A stretch of DNA of 64,000 nt from Phytoseiulus persimilis (Eukaryota; Arthropoda; Arachnida; Mesostigmata; Phytoseiidae): the NCBI GenBank assembly GCA_037576195.1, contig CM075102.1, positions 13,264,745 through 13,328,744 on the forward strand. Reading direction: 5' to 3'. How positions within the stretch are numbered: the stretch's first letter is position 1; the number at the start of each line of letters is the position of its first letter. Positions 31,249 through 44,354 of the stretch are shown in pieces. Position numbers and translations under genes: made by a program. The notes below the pieces were generated by a model that had not been told where the DNA came from, did no database searches, and saw only the letters and a list, made by a program, of their open reading frames with translations.

Positions 31249-32868
31249 CTTACTGAGACGAAAGACTAGAAAGCCTGGTTCTAGACCAAGCGAATCTGTT
31301 GCGCTCTTGTTTGAGCCAATCTTTATGAGGCTTCAGTGAGCTTCTCTCTCGCTCTCTCCAGTATCGGAATGCAAACGAACTCGGATAGGAACCATCCTTC
31401 CCCCCAGCGGGACTTAAGATGCCGTGAATGCGATGTTCTAAAGACCACCGACAGCAACAGTAGCTTCTTCTCATGCTGCACCGTACCGTTCTTATATCCC
31501 TCGCGCCCCTCAATCATATCCGAACCTCGTTAGAGTATCTGCCAAGCAGATCGTTCAAGACACAGAATCGTCATCCACATAGTATACGGCCGCGACGAAA
31601 CCCATCTTCTGGACCAGGATTGTTCGTAGGAATCTGCGCCCCCTGGGAGCCGGGGTGTTGTTCGAGCGCGACTTTCCGAAAATCCGCGACGAGCTTAAGG
31701 GTGCTTGCGGCCTTTCGGCGCCGATCCCACTGTGCATGCTGCTCGTCTTACAATTAGTCTGGAAGCATTGGCTTCAACCCTCTTGTAGAAACCGACCAGT
31801 CCTCATCAATGGCTGCCCCATACAGCTATCATAAGATACTCGACGAGAGTGAAAAATTCCGCAGCCCAAGGACCCCGGGCTACACACGAAGCCTTGACGT
31901 GAAAATGTCATCCAAGGAATGAGAAATTGAGTTGTGTGATGATTCGTCATTAAAGAAACCAAATCCGATCAAACTTACATCTCGGTTACGTTCTCGAGCA
32001 AGATCTCTGTGGTGCACATAACTATGTCGCTAAGAGGCTGATGAGCAAATCATCGGAATCGATGGAGCATCGAATGATGAAGGTTCACGGGCCTCTGAAG
32101 TTCGGGAGCAAACTGCGGAAGAATGCATTCGTGATAGAAGAAGCCATTCCATCGAATCTGTGGTCGGGAAATCTTCCGAGACGCGCTCTCGAGAGTTACA
32201 GATCTCGGAGCAAGTACTGGGTGCGGGGAATATGTTCGACTCTCTGATGAACTTGGTTTCGGTTCCGAACGATTCTGTCTGCTTCGTCGGACATGTAGCG
32301 ACGCCCTGTCAAAACCGAAGAACCAGGAGGAGCTTCGAATTCCAGATATGCTGCTCCTAGACGTCTGTGAATAATCCGAATGGCGCCGGACGGGGTTTCC
32401 TTAGCATGATGCGTAAAAAGAATCCTCCGATATCGTTACTATATTCATTTAATTGGAGTGACGACAAAATACGGAAACGTGAGGCGACTGGATGACGCGT
32501 GATTGAGAGATCCTATTGTTGATGTGAATCCCAAGTCGAAGCTATCTGGTTCTGCCAATGAGCAGTTTCCTCGCAAACAGAATACCTGAAACCGCGATTG
32601 TGAACCCCCCTTTAACCACAGGGTGCTTAGACCCCGTTATGGCGGTGAGAACAGAAGCGAATACTCGCAAGATAGCAAATTGAAAACTCTCTCCGGAGCT
32701 CCCTCAACTCGATTTCATACAACAAAGCAGATCATCGTCACTTCAATGAAGTTCACATGTCGGCTGAAAGCCACGCTGCTCAAACCGATACTCTCGTTCT
32801 GCTTATTCCAACCAGAATGCGACTGTTCCTTTTGACCAGTGGAGAAAATATCTTCCCCAGTGTTCGTG
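31249..32868. other. upstream half of FCP1 unit 1, no gene recognised
   Basis: Blocks here recur in the other units: 31790-31960 matches 38185-38345 and, more loosely, 49600-49790 and 57330-57540; 32040-32150 matches 38490-38630; 32495-32860 matches 38975-39340, 50870-51250 and 58620-58995. The last block is the probable promoter and 5' leader of the FCP1-like genes. No TATA box was obvious in it. Confidence 0.5.
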
Positions 32869-34589
32869 ATGGCTCCACCTTGTTTCGTGGAGCTGAGCGA
32901 ATCCGAACGCGACGAGGTAAGTCGAATGATTCGAAAATTCCTGAGTCCGCCTCTCTCTCGGAGGTGGAAACGTGACGAATGAGCAGAAGCGTTTTTGGAG
33001 AATTGCACTCAAGGGAGCAGTGTATGCAATGGACCGCTACAATCTGAGCTAACCCATGGGCCCTGATTCCCGCGTGCAACAGCGTTGATGTTCCTCTCCT
33101 GTTGTCACGACAAGCACGAACGCCGCGGGGTAGTCTTGGGTATTTCTCTCTCCTATGCTTGAAATTCTTACTCGCTTTCGTCCTTGTCGTTGATCGAGTT
33201 TCCTGACTCACTCCCGGAAGTACGCAACATCGCATATGATTACAGTGGACAATAGGCACATCGGATGGGACATGTGGAACATGAGATTCAGACGGATGCA
33301 TCCAGCTCCCCTGTGCGCTGAGCCATGCTCGATCCTGATGATCAGACGTCCGGCGGCGTGCGATCCCTACAACCTATCGAACTCCCTATCGGGTGTTAAT
33401 CGGGATTCGGAGCATCATCCCCGCCCGAATCTTCTGAAGGAATTATATTTCATTCAACGTTCGACTGACTCGATGATCTTTTTTCAGGTGATATACAATG
33501 GAAGAACAAGCTGCGTGCACCCGGTCGTAACGGAGTATATGTGCGCCCCATGCAGACCAGAATCAGATCGGTAAGTACTCCTGGGAATAACTGATATCAC
33601 TTGATTGTACACCCTAGATTACTGAAACCCATTTGTGTCCGTCTCACGAGACAAGATCCCGATTCTGCTGTGGTTGCAGCATCTGTTCCGATGGCCCACC
33701 AAGGGCCGGAGGCGTGTCAGCAGAGCACTGGCCCGCTTTGTCGGAAAGGTTGGTTGAGATAGATTCTCCGCCGATACTCGGCGTGTTGTGAGATTCAGGA
33801 GTCAAGGAGATCGATATCGATCCCTAATTGATATCCAAGGTCATTCCAGGAAGAAAAGTTGCGGTTATTGGCACAGAGGAAGATGGTGCTTCTCATCGAT
33901 CTGGACCAGACACTCATACTCACGACGGACAGGCTCGTGAGCAACAAAATCAAGGACGTTCACCGCTCCCTTCTGCCCGGCGATGATGACTGCCTTCACT
34001 CTCGTATCCGCCCTGGAAACGGAACTTTCCTGGAAAATGTGAGTCTTAAGTTTAGCTCAATAGATCCCTCGTCGGCATGATTGGCAGTCGATCGCTCATC
34101 ACGTGGGAGGAGAACGAAGTCATCCTAAGCTTCAAACCCTTCCAGGTCTCCCAGCTCTTCGAGCTACACGTAGTCACGTTCGGGGACCGTGCGTACGCGG
34201 ACAAGATAGTTTCGTTGCTCGATCCAACGAAGAAGTATTTCCAGTCTCGCATTCTGTCTCGCGATGAAAGTATAGACCAAACATCCAAGGCTGCGAACCT
34301 CGGGAACTTGTTCCCCGCTTGCGATGAAATGGTCTATATCATCGATGATCGCGAAGATGTTTGGGAATACGCGTCGAATCCCGTGGCGGTGAAGCCATAC
34401 GTCTTCTTCCGCGGATCTGGGGATATCAATGCGCCCTCAACAGTCCTCGGGGAGTGTCACGCGATGCCTGCAAGCGAAGGAGGGTTCTGCAGTACCGCTC
34501 TATCCCCCGAGAATCCTGAGGCCCTCCTCGCTGATCAGGATATAGTCGTATGCTTGGAGACAGCACATGCACATGACCGCACTTTGTAG
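32869..34589 (+). pseudogene. FCP1-like CTD phosphatase, copy 1 (broken)
   Basis: Exons match copies 2-4: 32869-32916, 33488-33570, 33651-33748, 33850-34038 and 34146 onward. Exon 3 has 98 instead of 100 nt, a 2-nt loss that shifts the frame. In the catalytic exon the motif reads DLDQTLILTT, so the His after the DxDxT loop has become Leu. Exon 5 matches until about 34560, then changes to unrelated sequence and stops at 34589. The exons for the BRCT domain are absent. Fragments of the unit's 3' flank reappear at ~35500-35690. A loss of function is clear. Confidence 0.85.
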
Positions 34590-37500
34590 AGCGCTCGGTG
34601 TCCCGCAGAATGGCAATCTGGTTGGAGGCAGCTCAAACCATGCTGGCCCGGAGCCGCGACCGGACTTTACTTTAGGAAATTTGGATTTACCACGTTTTGC
34701 ATCTGGGCTCTTCATATTGCCATGCACAGCCGCAGAACAATAGCGATACGGAGTGAGTTGTTGTCCGCACCTTGCCGATTGACAAGAAGGGAACAGCGGG
34801 GAGCCGTGTTCCACCGCTAACATTGAACGCCGTGTGGAGTCTCGCTTCGTCCAGACTTCCCAACTTCCCAGGCTGTTGTGAACGAGCTCAGAACGTCTCA
34901 CAGTTGAGACGATGTGCTCCTGATGTATCCATGCTGCTTGGTTCTTCCACCATTTTACTCAATCCTCTCGAGGCATCTTCTAGGGGGGATTCCGACCATC
35001 CTTGCGGAGACCGCTCTCCGAGCACCAGATCCTCCGTTCGGTGAGAACTGATCCTCCCCAATCGATCTCGCCGCCTGTCCATACAGAGTGACATCTTCCG
35101 CTGTGACCGCGTCCAAGCACCGTCTGGGCAGTCATCTGGCGCGTTCCCTAGTGGCATTGTCGAGACTGCCCTCGATACTTCGTTGTGCTCAGTGGAGTGT
35201 ACTGTGATTTTACCGCGCAGCTTCGTTCGACTTCGAAACATGCTCTCCGATAAGCACCGTCTCCATACCAGTCGAGGATGGCCCCATATTCTGAGCGTGG
35301 AGGCTGGTGGTCCCCAGAAGTCAAAACAACCCATCATGGCGCTCCCCCACGGCGCCCATCGGCGTTAAGAACGGATGCTGATAAAGGCACGAAGGCAGAC
35401 TCATTCACCCAGTGTCGCCACGATATTCGTCCCGAGGGCTGAATGACGAAGTGAGAGACCCAGCCGGCGGACACGCCCCGCCTGGAAGTTCGCCACCTTT
35501 TGGAGGCATTCGAGTGCAAAAGACGTGATGACGGCAAAAAAAAGGCACCGGAAGCTGGCTCATTCTCGTGAGCGAGGACGCCGGGCAAGCTTCTCTTGAT
35601 GAGTACTGATCGCTCCTCCTCAGCGTTCATAAGCCTGAGCCGTGAAGCTCATCCATCCGGACTTCTTTGGCAGAGTTACGGAAGTACGGGGCAGAACTTC
35701 CATCGATCTGATTTTGATCCGATATTCCATAGGTATATACAATTCCGCTCGTTCCAGGGGTGAATTGTTTTGCATTCACAAATGATTTTTCTTGGTTCCC
35801 CAATCGACGTGTGGTTGCCTTCGTCCCCCTGATGTCTTTCGGTGTGGAGTCAACGTGACGTCCAATTCGGCACGTGAATTCTCTTGGGTTATACCTGCGT
35901 AATAATGGAATAGTTACGGCACCCAATATAGCCGTCAAAGAATAACTTGAGTGAGTTTGAGAATAAGATCATTGTTATCATTATTGTTCTGAGGGTGAGA
36001 TCGTCGGCGCGCGGAAGTCAAGATCTTGTCACATTAGCAAGATCCGGAAATGACAATCAAGTGCGTGCACAAGAAGCGTTCAAGTGCAGTCCCTGTCGGG
36101 CTCAACTCAAACAGAAACAGATGAAAGACTCGGAAACCACTGGCATTTCATACATGGCGCCCTCAGGGAGTCCGGCTTTGAGTGTATGTAAAGTCCAGTA
36201 CAAGGTGCCTGCCGCGGAGAGCGCCCAACAGCGTAACCTAAGCCTTCTCGTGAGAGACGAAATCGTGAGTACTGCGGAGGATTTTGGGAAAACCAGGAAT
36301 GAAATGCGACAGCTGTGTCAAGAATGTGAGCAGAATAGCTTGAGATGCCTGTCATTGATCGAGTGACGAGAGGCTAGCGGTCCACTGAGGACTTCGTCAC
36401 CAAGAAAGGAAGCGCAGCGACGAAGAGTGCGCGAATTTTCCCCGTGAACATCATTCTCGCAGCACGCGTCAGTACCCCAGATCGCTTCCCCATCTTCTGC
36501 GAAGAGGAAACCTCACTGATAGATAGAGGGATGCGTGAAAACATATCGGATAAGTCATTATTGGTGTTGAAGTTGGAGCTGGAGCACAACTTATCAAGAG
36601 CTCTTTGACGCGCGAGTTGAATCCCTCGGGACTCGACTCCGCGTTGAGGAAGCCGACTGCAAACAGCCAGATGAGTCTGCAATGGCTAACCGAAGAGATC
36701 TGATGAAACTGAAATGGGAAAACTACTGCATCGGATCCAGAACGGCCGACTAGACGACATGGCTAAGAGACATCACCTTGAGCTCGCGCTCACCAAAGCT
36801 CAGTTGGGTACTCAACGGTTGGAAACCGGTATTTTGGGGATATTCCTCCCGAAAATCGATGACCAAGACTAGCGCACCGATCAGGTACCATCAACTATCA
36901 CGTATTTCTTCCAAGATAAATTGTGTTTCCACAATCACACTCGCGCTTCTCTTTTCAAGGAGCAGCACATTCTAGCCGGGTCGCCCTCGCGAAAATTGTC
37001 AATCTTGTGAGACTGGTTGGATGCGGAGGCTGCGTCTCTGATCGTGAGTCAGGGAGAGAAAAGCTTTCGAACAGCTCCCGGAAGAACTTCGGAGATCTGA
37101 AGGCATATCGGTGTCCATGAATTTCCTGCCTCAGAGCCGTATTCGTAAGAATACTCGTACGCTTTGTAAGGCTCGTAAGGCCTTCGTCTGTTTTCTCGGC
37201 GAGAATCCGGGTGACTCTGTCCCTGAGAAACACTGACGGAAGGAGACGTTTGGAATATTCCAGACTAAAGGCCTCCATCCCCTATGGGAGACACGATTCG
37301 AGAGCGAAGATGATGTGGAAAAACAGGAATGGTTCATACGGTACTTGAACCGGAGCTAAGAAATGCGGGCTCCCGACGGAGCGACAAGACGACGATATTT
37401 TAGGGGCTTTATTCCTTTCCCTCGAGAGCATAAAATCCTCCAGTACGTCGAAATCGTAGGCGGCAACACTGGCGGTGACAGCTGCTCCGAATTTCTGTTC

Positions 37501-38180
37501 TGATTCACAGTTTCCGACATTCCGCGGTCTGAGAGGGATCCCCTTCGATCATTCATCCTATCACAGAAGGATATACGTTCAACGGCCGTCAGCGCGAGTT
37601 TCTTCCTTCCCATTGCCCGTTCGCCGCGTCTCGATTCCTGGTCATTCCCTGAATAGACAATATCCACCATCCCGGTTGACGCGCTCTCCGCACCAAGCAT
37701 CGTAGGGTTATTATTGTCGTTCTTCGCCTTCTCGTGAGGAGACTCTTGAGTCAGTCGAGTCCATCGTTTTGATTTTCGAAGCAAGTCTCGAGGAATCCTC
37801 CCCCAGCAATCAAAGGCAACGGGAACTACTCCTGATCTTCGTTGTCGGATGAAACTCCTCATGTAGAGTTTCGCGCGTCCAGTCGGTTATCACTCCCCAA
37901 CTTGGATGTCAGAAGTGCCTCGCATTGTGACTCCACGCAAGTGTGTCTCGAGAGACATCCCATGCAAACGATTGCCCTGCGCTCCGCCATGAGATCGTCT
38001 GGCCACCGAACTGTACCTAGCAAATGTGGTGCTTGATCGCAGGTCCCTCGAACTGACCCGGGAGTCATGGGCTCAGAAATTCGATCTTGCCTCGATAGCA
38101 AAGCCTCGTCACAACTGATAGGATTCGAAAGTATACTGATGGGGTCGTTTCTGCCGCATGAACGCCATGGGGGCTTTTTC
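34590..38180. other. intergenic, unrecognised; fragments of unit flank
   Basis: No gene is recognised. 35510-35690 corresponds to the 3' flank of the intact FCP1 units (54320-54500, 62070-62250). 36590-36690 is an inverted relative of 26760-26866. Frames of 149 codons (35337-34888, -) and 168 codons (37862-37356, -) start with ATG, but neither has a recognisable motif, and both may be chance. The stretch 36000-36360 (+) encodes a Cys-containing segment (CSPCRAQLKQKQ) of unknown meaning. Confidence 0.35.
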
Positions 38181-39345
38181 CTCGTCAATTGCTGCCTCAT
38201 ACAGCTATCATCAGATGCTCGACGAAAGTGAAGAATTCCGCAGCCGAAGGACTCCGGTCCACACACGAAGTTTTGAGTGGAAAATGTCATCCAAGAAATA
38301 AGAAATCGAGTTGTGTGATGATTCGTCATTCACGGAACCAAATCCGATGGAACTTGCATCTCGGTTTTGCTAGCGAGCTTCGCTGAAGTCAGACTCATCC
38401 TGTTCTACTTCCCTCCGAACGCCCGCGGATTCGGCCTCTATTCAATTCAGAACCCACTAAGATCTCTGTGGTGCACATTCCTGTATCGCGAAATGGCTGA
38501 TGAGCAAATTGTCGAGATCGATGAAGGATCGAATGATGGAGATTCACGGGAAGTTCGGGAGCAACTGCGGGAGAATGCATTCGTTATTGGAAGAACGTGG
38601 TAATTCGTGAAACAGGGCCATTCCATAAAATCTGTGGACTGAAAATCTCTCGAGACGCGCTGTTGACAGTAACAGATCTCATAGCAAGTCTAGGCTGCGA
38701 ATGAATATGTTCGACTCTCTGATGAACTCGGTTTCGAATCCGAGCGATTCTGTCTGCGTTGCAGGAGATGATGCAGGAGGAAGTGACGCCCAGCCCAAAC
38801 CGAAGCACCAGAAGAAGCTTTGAAGGAATTCCCAATCTGCTGCTCCTAGACGTCTGTGGGTGATCTGAAAGGCTTCGGACGGAGTTCCTCCAGCATGATG
38901 CGTTGAAAAGAGCTTCCCATATATCCACTCGATTGGAGTGAAGACAAAAGACGGAAACATAAGGCGACTAGATGACGCCTGATTGAGAGATCCTATTGTT
39001 GATATGAATCCCAAGTCGAAGCTATCTGGTTCTGCCAATGGGCAGTTCTCTCGCGAACAGAATACCTAAACCCGCGATCGTGAACCCCCCCCTCAAACCA
39101 CAGTGTGCTGGGACCCCGTTATGGCGGTGAGAACAGACGCGAAGACTCACAAGGTAGAAAGTTGGGAACTCTCTCCGGAGCTCCCTCAACTCGATTTCAT
39201 ACAACAAAGCAGATCATCTTCAATGGAGTTCACATGTCGGCTGAAAGCCTCGCTGCTTAGAGCGATATTCTCGTTCTGCTTATTCCAGCCAGAGTGCGAC
39301 TGTACTTTTTGACCGGTGGCGAAAATACTTTCCCCAGTGCTCGTA
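38181..39345. other. upstream half of FCP1 unit 2
   Basis: This is homologous, block by block and in the same order, to 31780-32868 ahead of copy 1 and to the sequence ahead of copies 3 and 4. It holds no recognisable gene of its own. The final ~370 bp are the best candidate for the promoter and leader of the following FCP1-like gene because they are the most conserved part outside exons. Confidence 0.5.
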
Positions 39346-41760
39346 ATGGCTACACTTTGTTTCGTGGAGCTCAGCGAATCCGAACGCGAGGAGGTAAGTC
39401 GAGTGATTCGAAAATTCCTGTGTCCGTCTGTCGATCGGAGTTGGAAACGTGACGAATGAGCGAGAGCATCCTTGATGGATCGCACTTCAGGGAATAGTGT
39501 ATGCGATGGATCGTTAGAATCTGAGCTAACCCATACGCTCTGATTCCCCGCCCGCAACAGTGTTGATGTGGCTCTTCTCTTGTCGTTCATTGAGTTCTCT
39601 GACTCACACCCGAAAGTACGGGACATTGCACATGATTGAAGTGGACAATGCGCACATCGGATGGGACATCTGGAACATGAGATTCAAACGAATGCATCTT
39701 GCTCCTCCGTGCGCAGAACCATGCTCGATCCTGGTGATCAGACGTCCGGCGCGCCCTACAACCCATCGAGCTTCCCATCGGATGTTAATCGGGACTCGGA
39801 GAATCTCCCTCCCGGATCTTTCGAAGAAATTATATTTTATTCTACGTTCGACTGACCCTATTACTTCTTTCTAGGTGAAATCCAGTGCAAGTACGAGTTG
39901 CGTGCACCAGGTCGTAACGGAGGATATGTGCGTCTCATGCGGAGCCGGATCAGAACCGTAAGTACTTCTGAGAATTACTGAATCAATTTGATGCTGTATC
40001 GGAAACTCCGTAAACCCATTTGTCTCCTTCTCGGCAGACAATATCCCGATTCTGCCGAGGTTGCAGCTTCTGTCTCGATGGCCTACCAAGGACCGGAGGT
40101 GCGAGTCAGCAGAGCACTGGCCCGCTCCGTCGGAAAGGTTGGTCGAGATAGATTCTTCGCCGATACTCGGCGTGTTGCGAGACTCATGAGTCGAGTAGAT
40201 CGATATCAGTTCCAAATTTATATCCAAGGTCAATCCAGGATGAGAAGTTGCGGTTGTTGACACAGAGGAAGATGGTCCTTCTCATCGATCTAGACCAGAC
40301 GCTCATACACACGACGGAAAGGCTCGTGAGCAACAAAATCAAGCGCGTTCACCGCTTCCTTCTGCCCGGCGATGATTACTGCCTCCACACTCGTATCCGC
40401 CCGGGAACCGAAACCTTCCTGGAAAACGTGAGTTGCTCAATGCGGGGCCTGGTTTTGAATCCACAGATTCCTCGTCGGGATGTTTGGCAGTCTATCGCTC
40501 ATCACGTGGGAAGAGAACGAAGTCATCCTAAGCTTCAAACCCTTCCAGGTCTCCCAGCTCTTCGAGCTACACGTAGTCACGTTCGGGGACCGTGCATACG
40601 CGGACAAGATAGTTTCGTTGCTCGATCCAACGAAGAAGTATTTCCAGTCTCGCGTTCTGTCTCGCGATGAAAGTATAGACCAAACATCCAAGGCTGCAAA
40701 CCTCGGGAACTTGTTCCCCGCTGGCGATGAAATGGTCTGTATCATCGATGATCGCGAAGATGTTTGGGAATACGCATCGAATCTCGTGGCGGTGAAGCCC
40801 TACGTCTTCTTCCGCGGATCTGGGGATATCAATGCGCCCTCAACAGTCCTCGGGGAGTGTCACGCGATGCCTGCGAGCGAAGGAGGATTCTACAGTGCCG
40901 CTCTATCCCCCGAGAATCCTGAGGCCCTCCTCGCTGATCAGGATATCGTCGCATGCTTGGAGACGCTCATCGAGGTCACATCCGTGGAGGCTGACGGGGT
41001 CATCGACTTCCATGACAGTGATGATCATCTCACCCACCTCGAGAGGACTCTGCGGAAGGTGGGTGCTCATGACTAAGTCTCAATCTGTATTTTGTGATCG
41101 CTGTCGGGTCGCGGTAAATATCGACGATGCATAGGGATTTCAGAATGACATTGCTTTCGCAGATTCACCGGGCGTACTTCAAGCGGTATGTGCGAAGGAG
41201 GAGCAAAAAACCTGACGGATCGGCTCCGATGTCCGGGCTCCCCAATTCAAGGAAAGTCATCCCGCGTGTGCGGAGGAAAACCCTGAAGGGAGTGGTCGTC
41301 GTCTTCAGCGGCTGTTTTCCGATCAACCAGAGCCCGGAAAGCGTAAAAATCTGCTCTGTGGCTGCTGCGCTTGGCGCAGAAGTCCAGAACAAGATCACTC
41401 CGGCGACAACTCACCTCGTCGCGGCTCGGCCGGGCACAGCGAAGGTCTTCCAGGCTCGAGAGCTCGGAACGGTCGAGGTAGGCTCTCGGGGAGATGGAAC
41501 TCGATTCACGATCAGTTCCACCTTTCACCAAGCTTGTTGATGAACTCGATCTCGGTTTCCAGGTGGTTTCGCCGCAATGGCTCTGGTCGTGCGCCGAACG
41601 ATGGCAAAGGATGCCGGAAGCATTTTTCCCGGTCGCGGATTTCTTCCCGTTCCTCGGTGAGGCGCAGTGCAGGGGAGCCCCGCTCGATCTTGATGAAGAG
41701 CGAGGAAACCATGGTCCTCCGATAAAGAAGTCAAAGCGTGCCCGAGTTGACGACCGATGA
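39346..41760 (+). CDS. FCP1-like RNA polymerase II CTD phosphatase, copy 2
   Basis: Seven exons with GT-AG introns and matching phases give 480 residues: 39346-39393, 39875-39957, 40038-40137, 40239-40427, 40549-41058, 41163-41477, 41563-41760. An N-terminal Cys/His motif (CVHQVVTEDMCVSCG) precedes the FCP1 homology domain with the catalytic loop DLDQTLIHTT (about residue 94) and IIDDREDVW (about 205). A BRCT domain (about 351-430, ending WLWSCAERW) follows. FCP1 removes phosphate from the CTD of RNA polymerase II in the nucleus and binds it partly through BRCT. At 480 residues it lacks the long linker and acidic C-terminal tail (TFIIF-binding) of full-size FCP1. It ends KSKRARVDDR, five residues longer than copies 3 and 4. 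Confidence 0.9.
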
Positions 41761-42189
41761 GTCGTGTGATGTTTTCTCCGCAGCCGACGCACAGAGGGAG
41801 GATCAATCAGGTACTGCGGAATCCATCTCACGGCCCCTCGTCGCAGTTACCATGAAAATTCGGGTCTCAACTCTAACAGAACTGTGATACATGTTATTTA
41901 TCTCTGAACTCGACATTCATGTGCTGGAAAAAAAACTAAGATTTCAGAGGTATCGAAATGGAGTGGTGAATTATCAGGGTGCAGATCGGATTTCCGGCCT
42001 CCGCCGCTTAGATACGGGACAGAATCCCTTATCATCCGAACTGATCATCGGCAAGCCGCGACGACAGCAGTTTTAATTTTTCTGTCAAGATCTGGGTTGA
42101 AATCCCAAGTCTCTGAATCGAGCTCATTTGTAGGCGGGCATAAATTCCGTGGTCTCGAGGTTAGCTGTTCGAGCGTGTTCGACTGTAGA

Positions 42190-42830
42190 GTCAAAGGAAC
42201 CCAAATCGGAAAGGGCCGGGTGATGTTCGACTATCACATCGGAGCCGTCTCGTTGAGGATAAGGTCGCGGCTCTCCGGAGGCCAGTCGAGAAAGCGAACT
42301 CCGCTCTCTCGGAACCAATCTTTGATTATAGCCGCCGTGTGCACGGAGGCGCAAGCTTGCTGGGAGATGAGATCCCTACCAACGTTCCCCTAAGCTAGAG
42401 GTCGCAGGTAGTTTTCGATTAGCAGCTCCACGGGAATCATTGTCTCCCCATGATGATATGGAACGTTCCGCGGCGACTGACCGCTTCCCAGACCAGAACT
42501 GAACCGCTCCCGGGCTGTCTTTTGGAATAGAATCAGGACTCTTTCCGAAGATCGTGACTGCAGGAATGGAATCCATCCGCACCGTCTAGATTGAACTTTT
42601 TGTCATCGCTGAACAGAACTCTATCCCATTCCGGGGCCCAACTCATCCATTCCTTGGCGCAATCGAGCCTGGTGTCTCGGTTTTTTTTCGTCAGCGGGGG
42701 CTTCCCTGCAGCTTTTCCTCCAACTCAAGATTGCACGCACTTCCCGAAACGCTTCAGACAGTCTGTTTGAACACAGGAAGGTTGTTTCAGTCTCCGATTG
42801 GAGTACAAGAGATACTCTTGCTGCTCGCAT
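42190..42830 (-). pseudogene. Tc1-like transposase relic
   Basis: On the - strand PPLTKKNRDTRLDCAKEWMSW runs into VLFSDDKKFNLDGADGF and HDLRKES, the first catalytic block of Tc1-type transposases. Further on, IIKDWFRESGVRFLDWPPES is the block before the third acidic residue. Stops and frame changes, including one in a run of eight A, break it. Even more decayed traces of the same relic lie in the 3' flanks of FCP1 copies 3 and 4 (about 54060-54140 and 61800-61890), so it was present before the units duplicated. Confidence 0.75.
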
Positions 42831-42839
42831 CCTGATTTA

Positions 42840-43558
42840 TTATTTATTTATATCTGACGATCTCAGCAGCTTTTCGCTCCGTTTCCTGTAAGATCTGATG
42901 CCATAATGAGTCAGAGCCGGTCTTTGTTCCATACTAAGGAAATGATTTTTTTCTCACAAATCTTGACGAGCCAGAGTTCTGATTCGACAAGATTTACCAG
43001 TATTTCCTTCGTTCGCACCAACTTGACGCTCTCCGGTATGATCCCCACGAGAGAATACTATAGCTCCAACCGGAATCGGTGATTTCAACGCTGTCGATAA
43101 TTTCGTGTTACAGCTGCATATCGAAATTTCCGCGATCCTGGGCCCGAACATCGTTCTTCTCAGTCGGTTGATATGATCTCACAGGCTGTTGTACATGGTA
43201 GAATATCCATGGCGACACTGACTTCGTTCATTAACCGGGTGCAGGAAGTGTTCACGAAGAATGTGTGTCGATGAATTCGTGTTACGAAGTGGATGAATGG
43301 GTTGCGGGGAATTAATCTATTATTGGAGCTTATTCATGGGAGAACACGAATGAGGGACATGAGACAGTCCATCCCTTTTGTGGTGCTTGGGGTACGTCTC
43401 GTGCAAAGTCGACGTATCGGAGTTGATTGTGTCTGCACATCCTCATATAAAAAAATCTGTAATGGTAGAATTTCATGCCACTGCTTGTTTTGCGTGAAAA
43501 CTCGGAGTTTTCACTTTGTTGTCCTCAGTGAGGTGAGTTGCGAACAAGTGATGATATC
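42840..43558. other. no gene recognised
   Basis: About 0.7 kb between the Tc1 relic and the first of the tandem Lys/Arg-rich units. Frames are short and AT content is locally higher (42835-42860). Nothing recognisable was seen. Confidence 0.3.
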
Positions 43559-43982
43559 CGATCGATTCCAACGGGCCGCCCATGGATGGAGTGCGATTCG
43601 ACGGAAAGAGAGAAATATCTGAACCGCCCAACTCTGGACGGATCGAGTCGGGTTTGATGATATGATATCGTCTCGAAGCCCCAGGCCCCACCGCGAATTC
43701 TTTATGGGGCCTAGACTCATCCATGTGGCCTGCTATAATGTATGCTCCCCTATCAATCTCGTTGCGCGCATCGTCCCGTAAGAACTCGTCCGATCTACTC
43801 CGCGATTCTCCCGCACATTTAGTTCGGTTCGAGCTGTGGCTCCATCTCAATATCATCTCGACTAGAGAGAAAAGTCATGGGGCCGTAGAAATATTTCATT
43901 TATTCCAAATTGGATTCAGCGGAGAGCACCAGGCCACGCTTGGCTGGCAGTGAGACCACAGACTCCTATGGTCAGAGATCAG

Positions 43983-44354
43983 TCAGTGATTCCATGGGGC
44001 GTCTCCTTTCAACGCATCGCCCCAGCCTATGGAATATAGGTCATGGAGCGCCTCGTGCTCGCGTTGGCTAGCCTCGTCGTAAATTGGAGGGATCCTCCGA
44101 GGCTGGGAGGAATCGACCGGTCTTGAGTGCTCCTCGACCGTTGGCTGCTGTGCTCGCGGCAGGCTTTCTTCAGCGCGCTGGGATGCTTGCTGTGTCCTGA
44201 GCTCTTGTTGTCGCTGTCTCTGGGTCTTCTTAGCTTTCCGGTATGAGCGCTTGGTTTTCTTGGGGGCAGCTCGCTTGGAGTGGCGACTCTTCTTGCCACT
44301 CTTCAGGGAGTTCCCCAAGGGGACTCGAACCACGACTCGTTTTTGACCGGCCGT
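43983..44354 (-). pseudogene. Lys/Arg-rich protein family, copy C (start codon lost)
   Basis: The frame is open along the full length, ending WGDALKGDAPWNH as in the intact copies. The position of the initiator ATG (44354-44352) reads ACG. The next methionine is absent from the conserved start region, so normal translation is unlikely. The upstream region also lacks the TATA motif of copies E and F. Confidence 0.7.
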
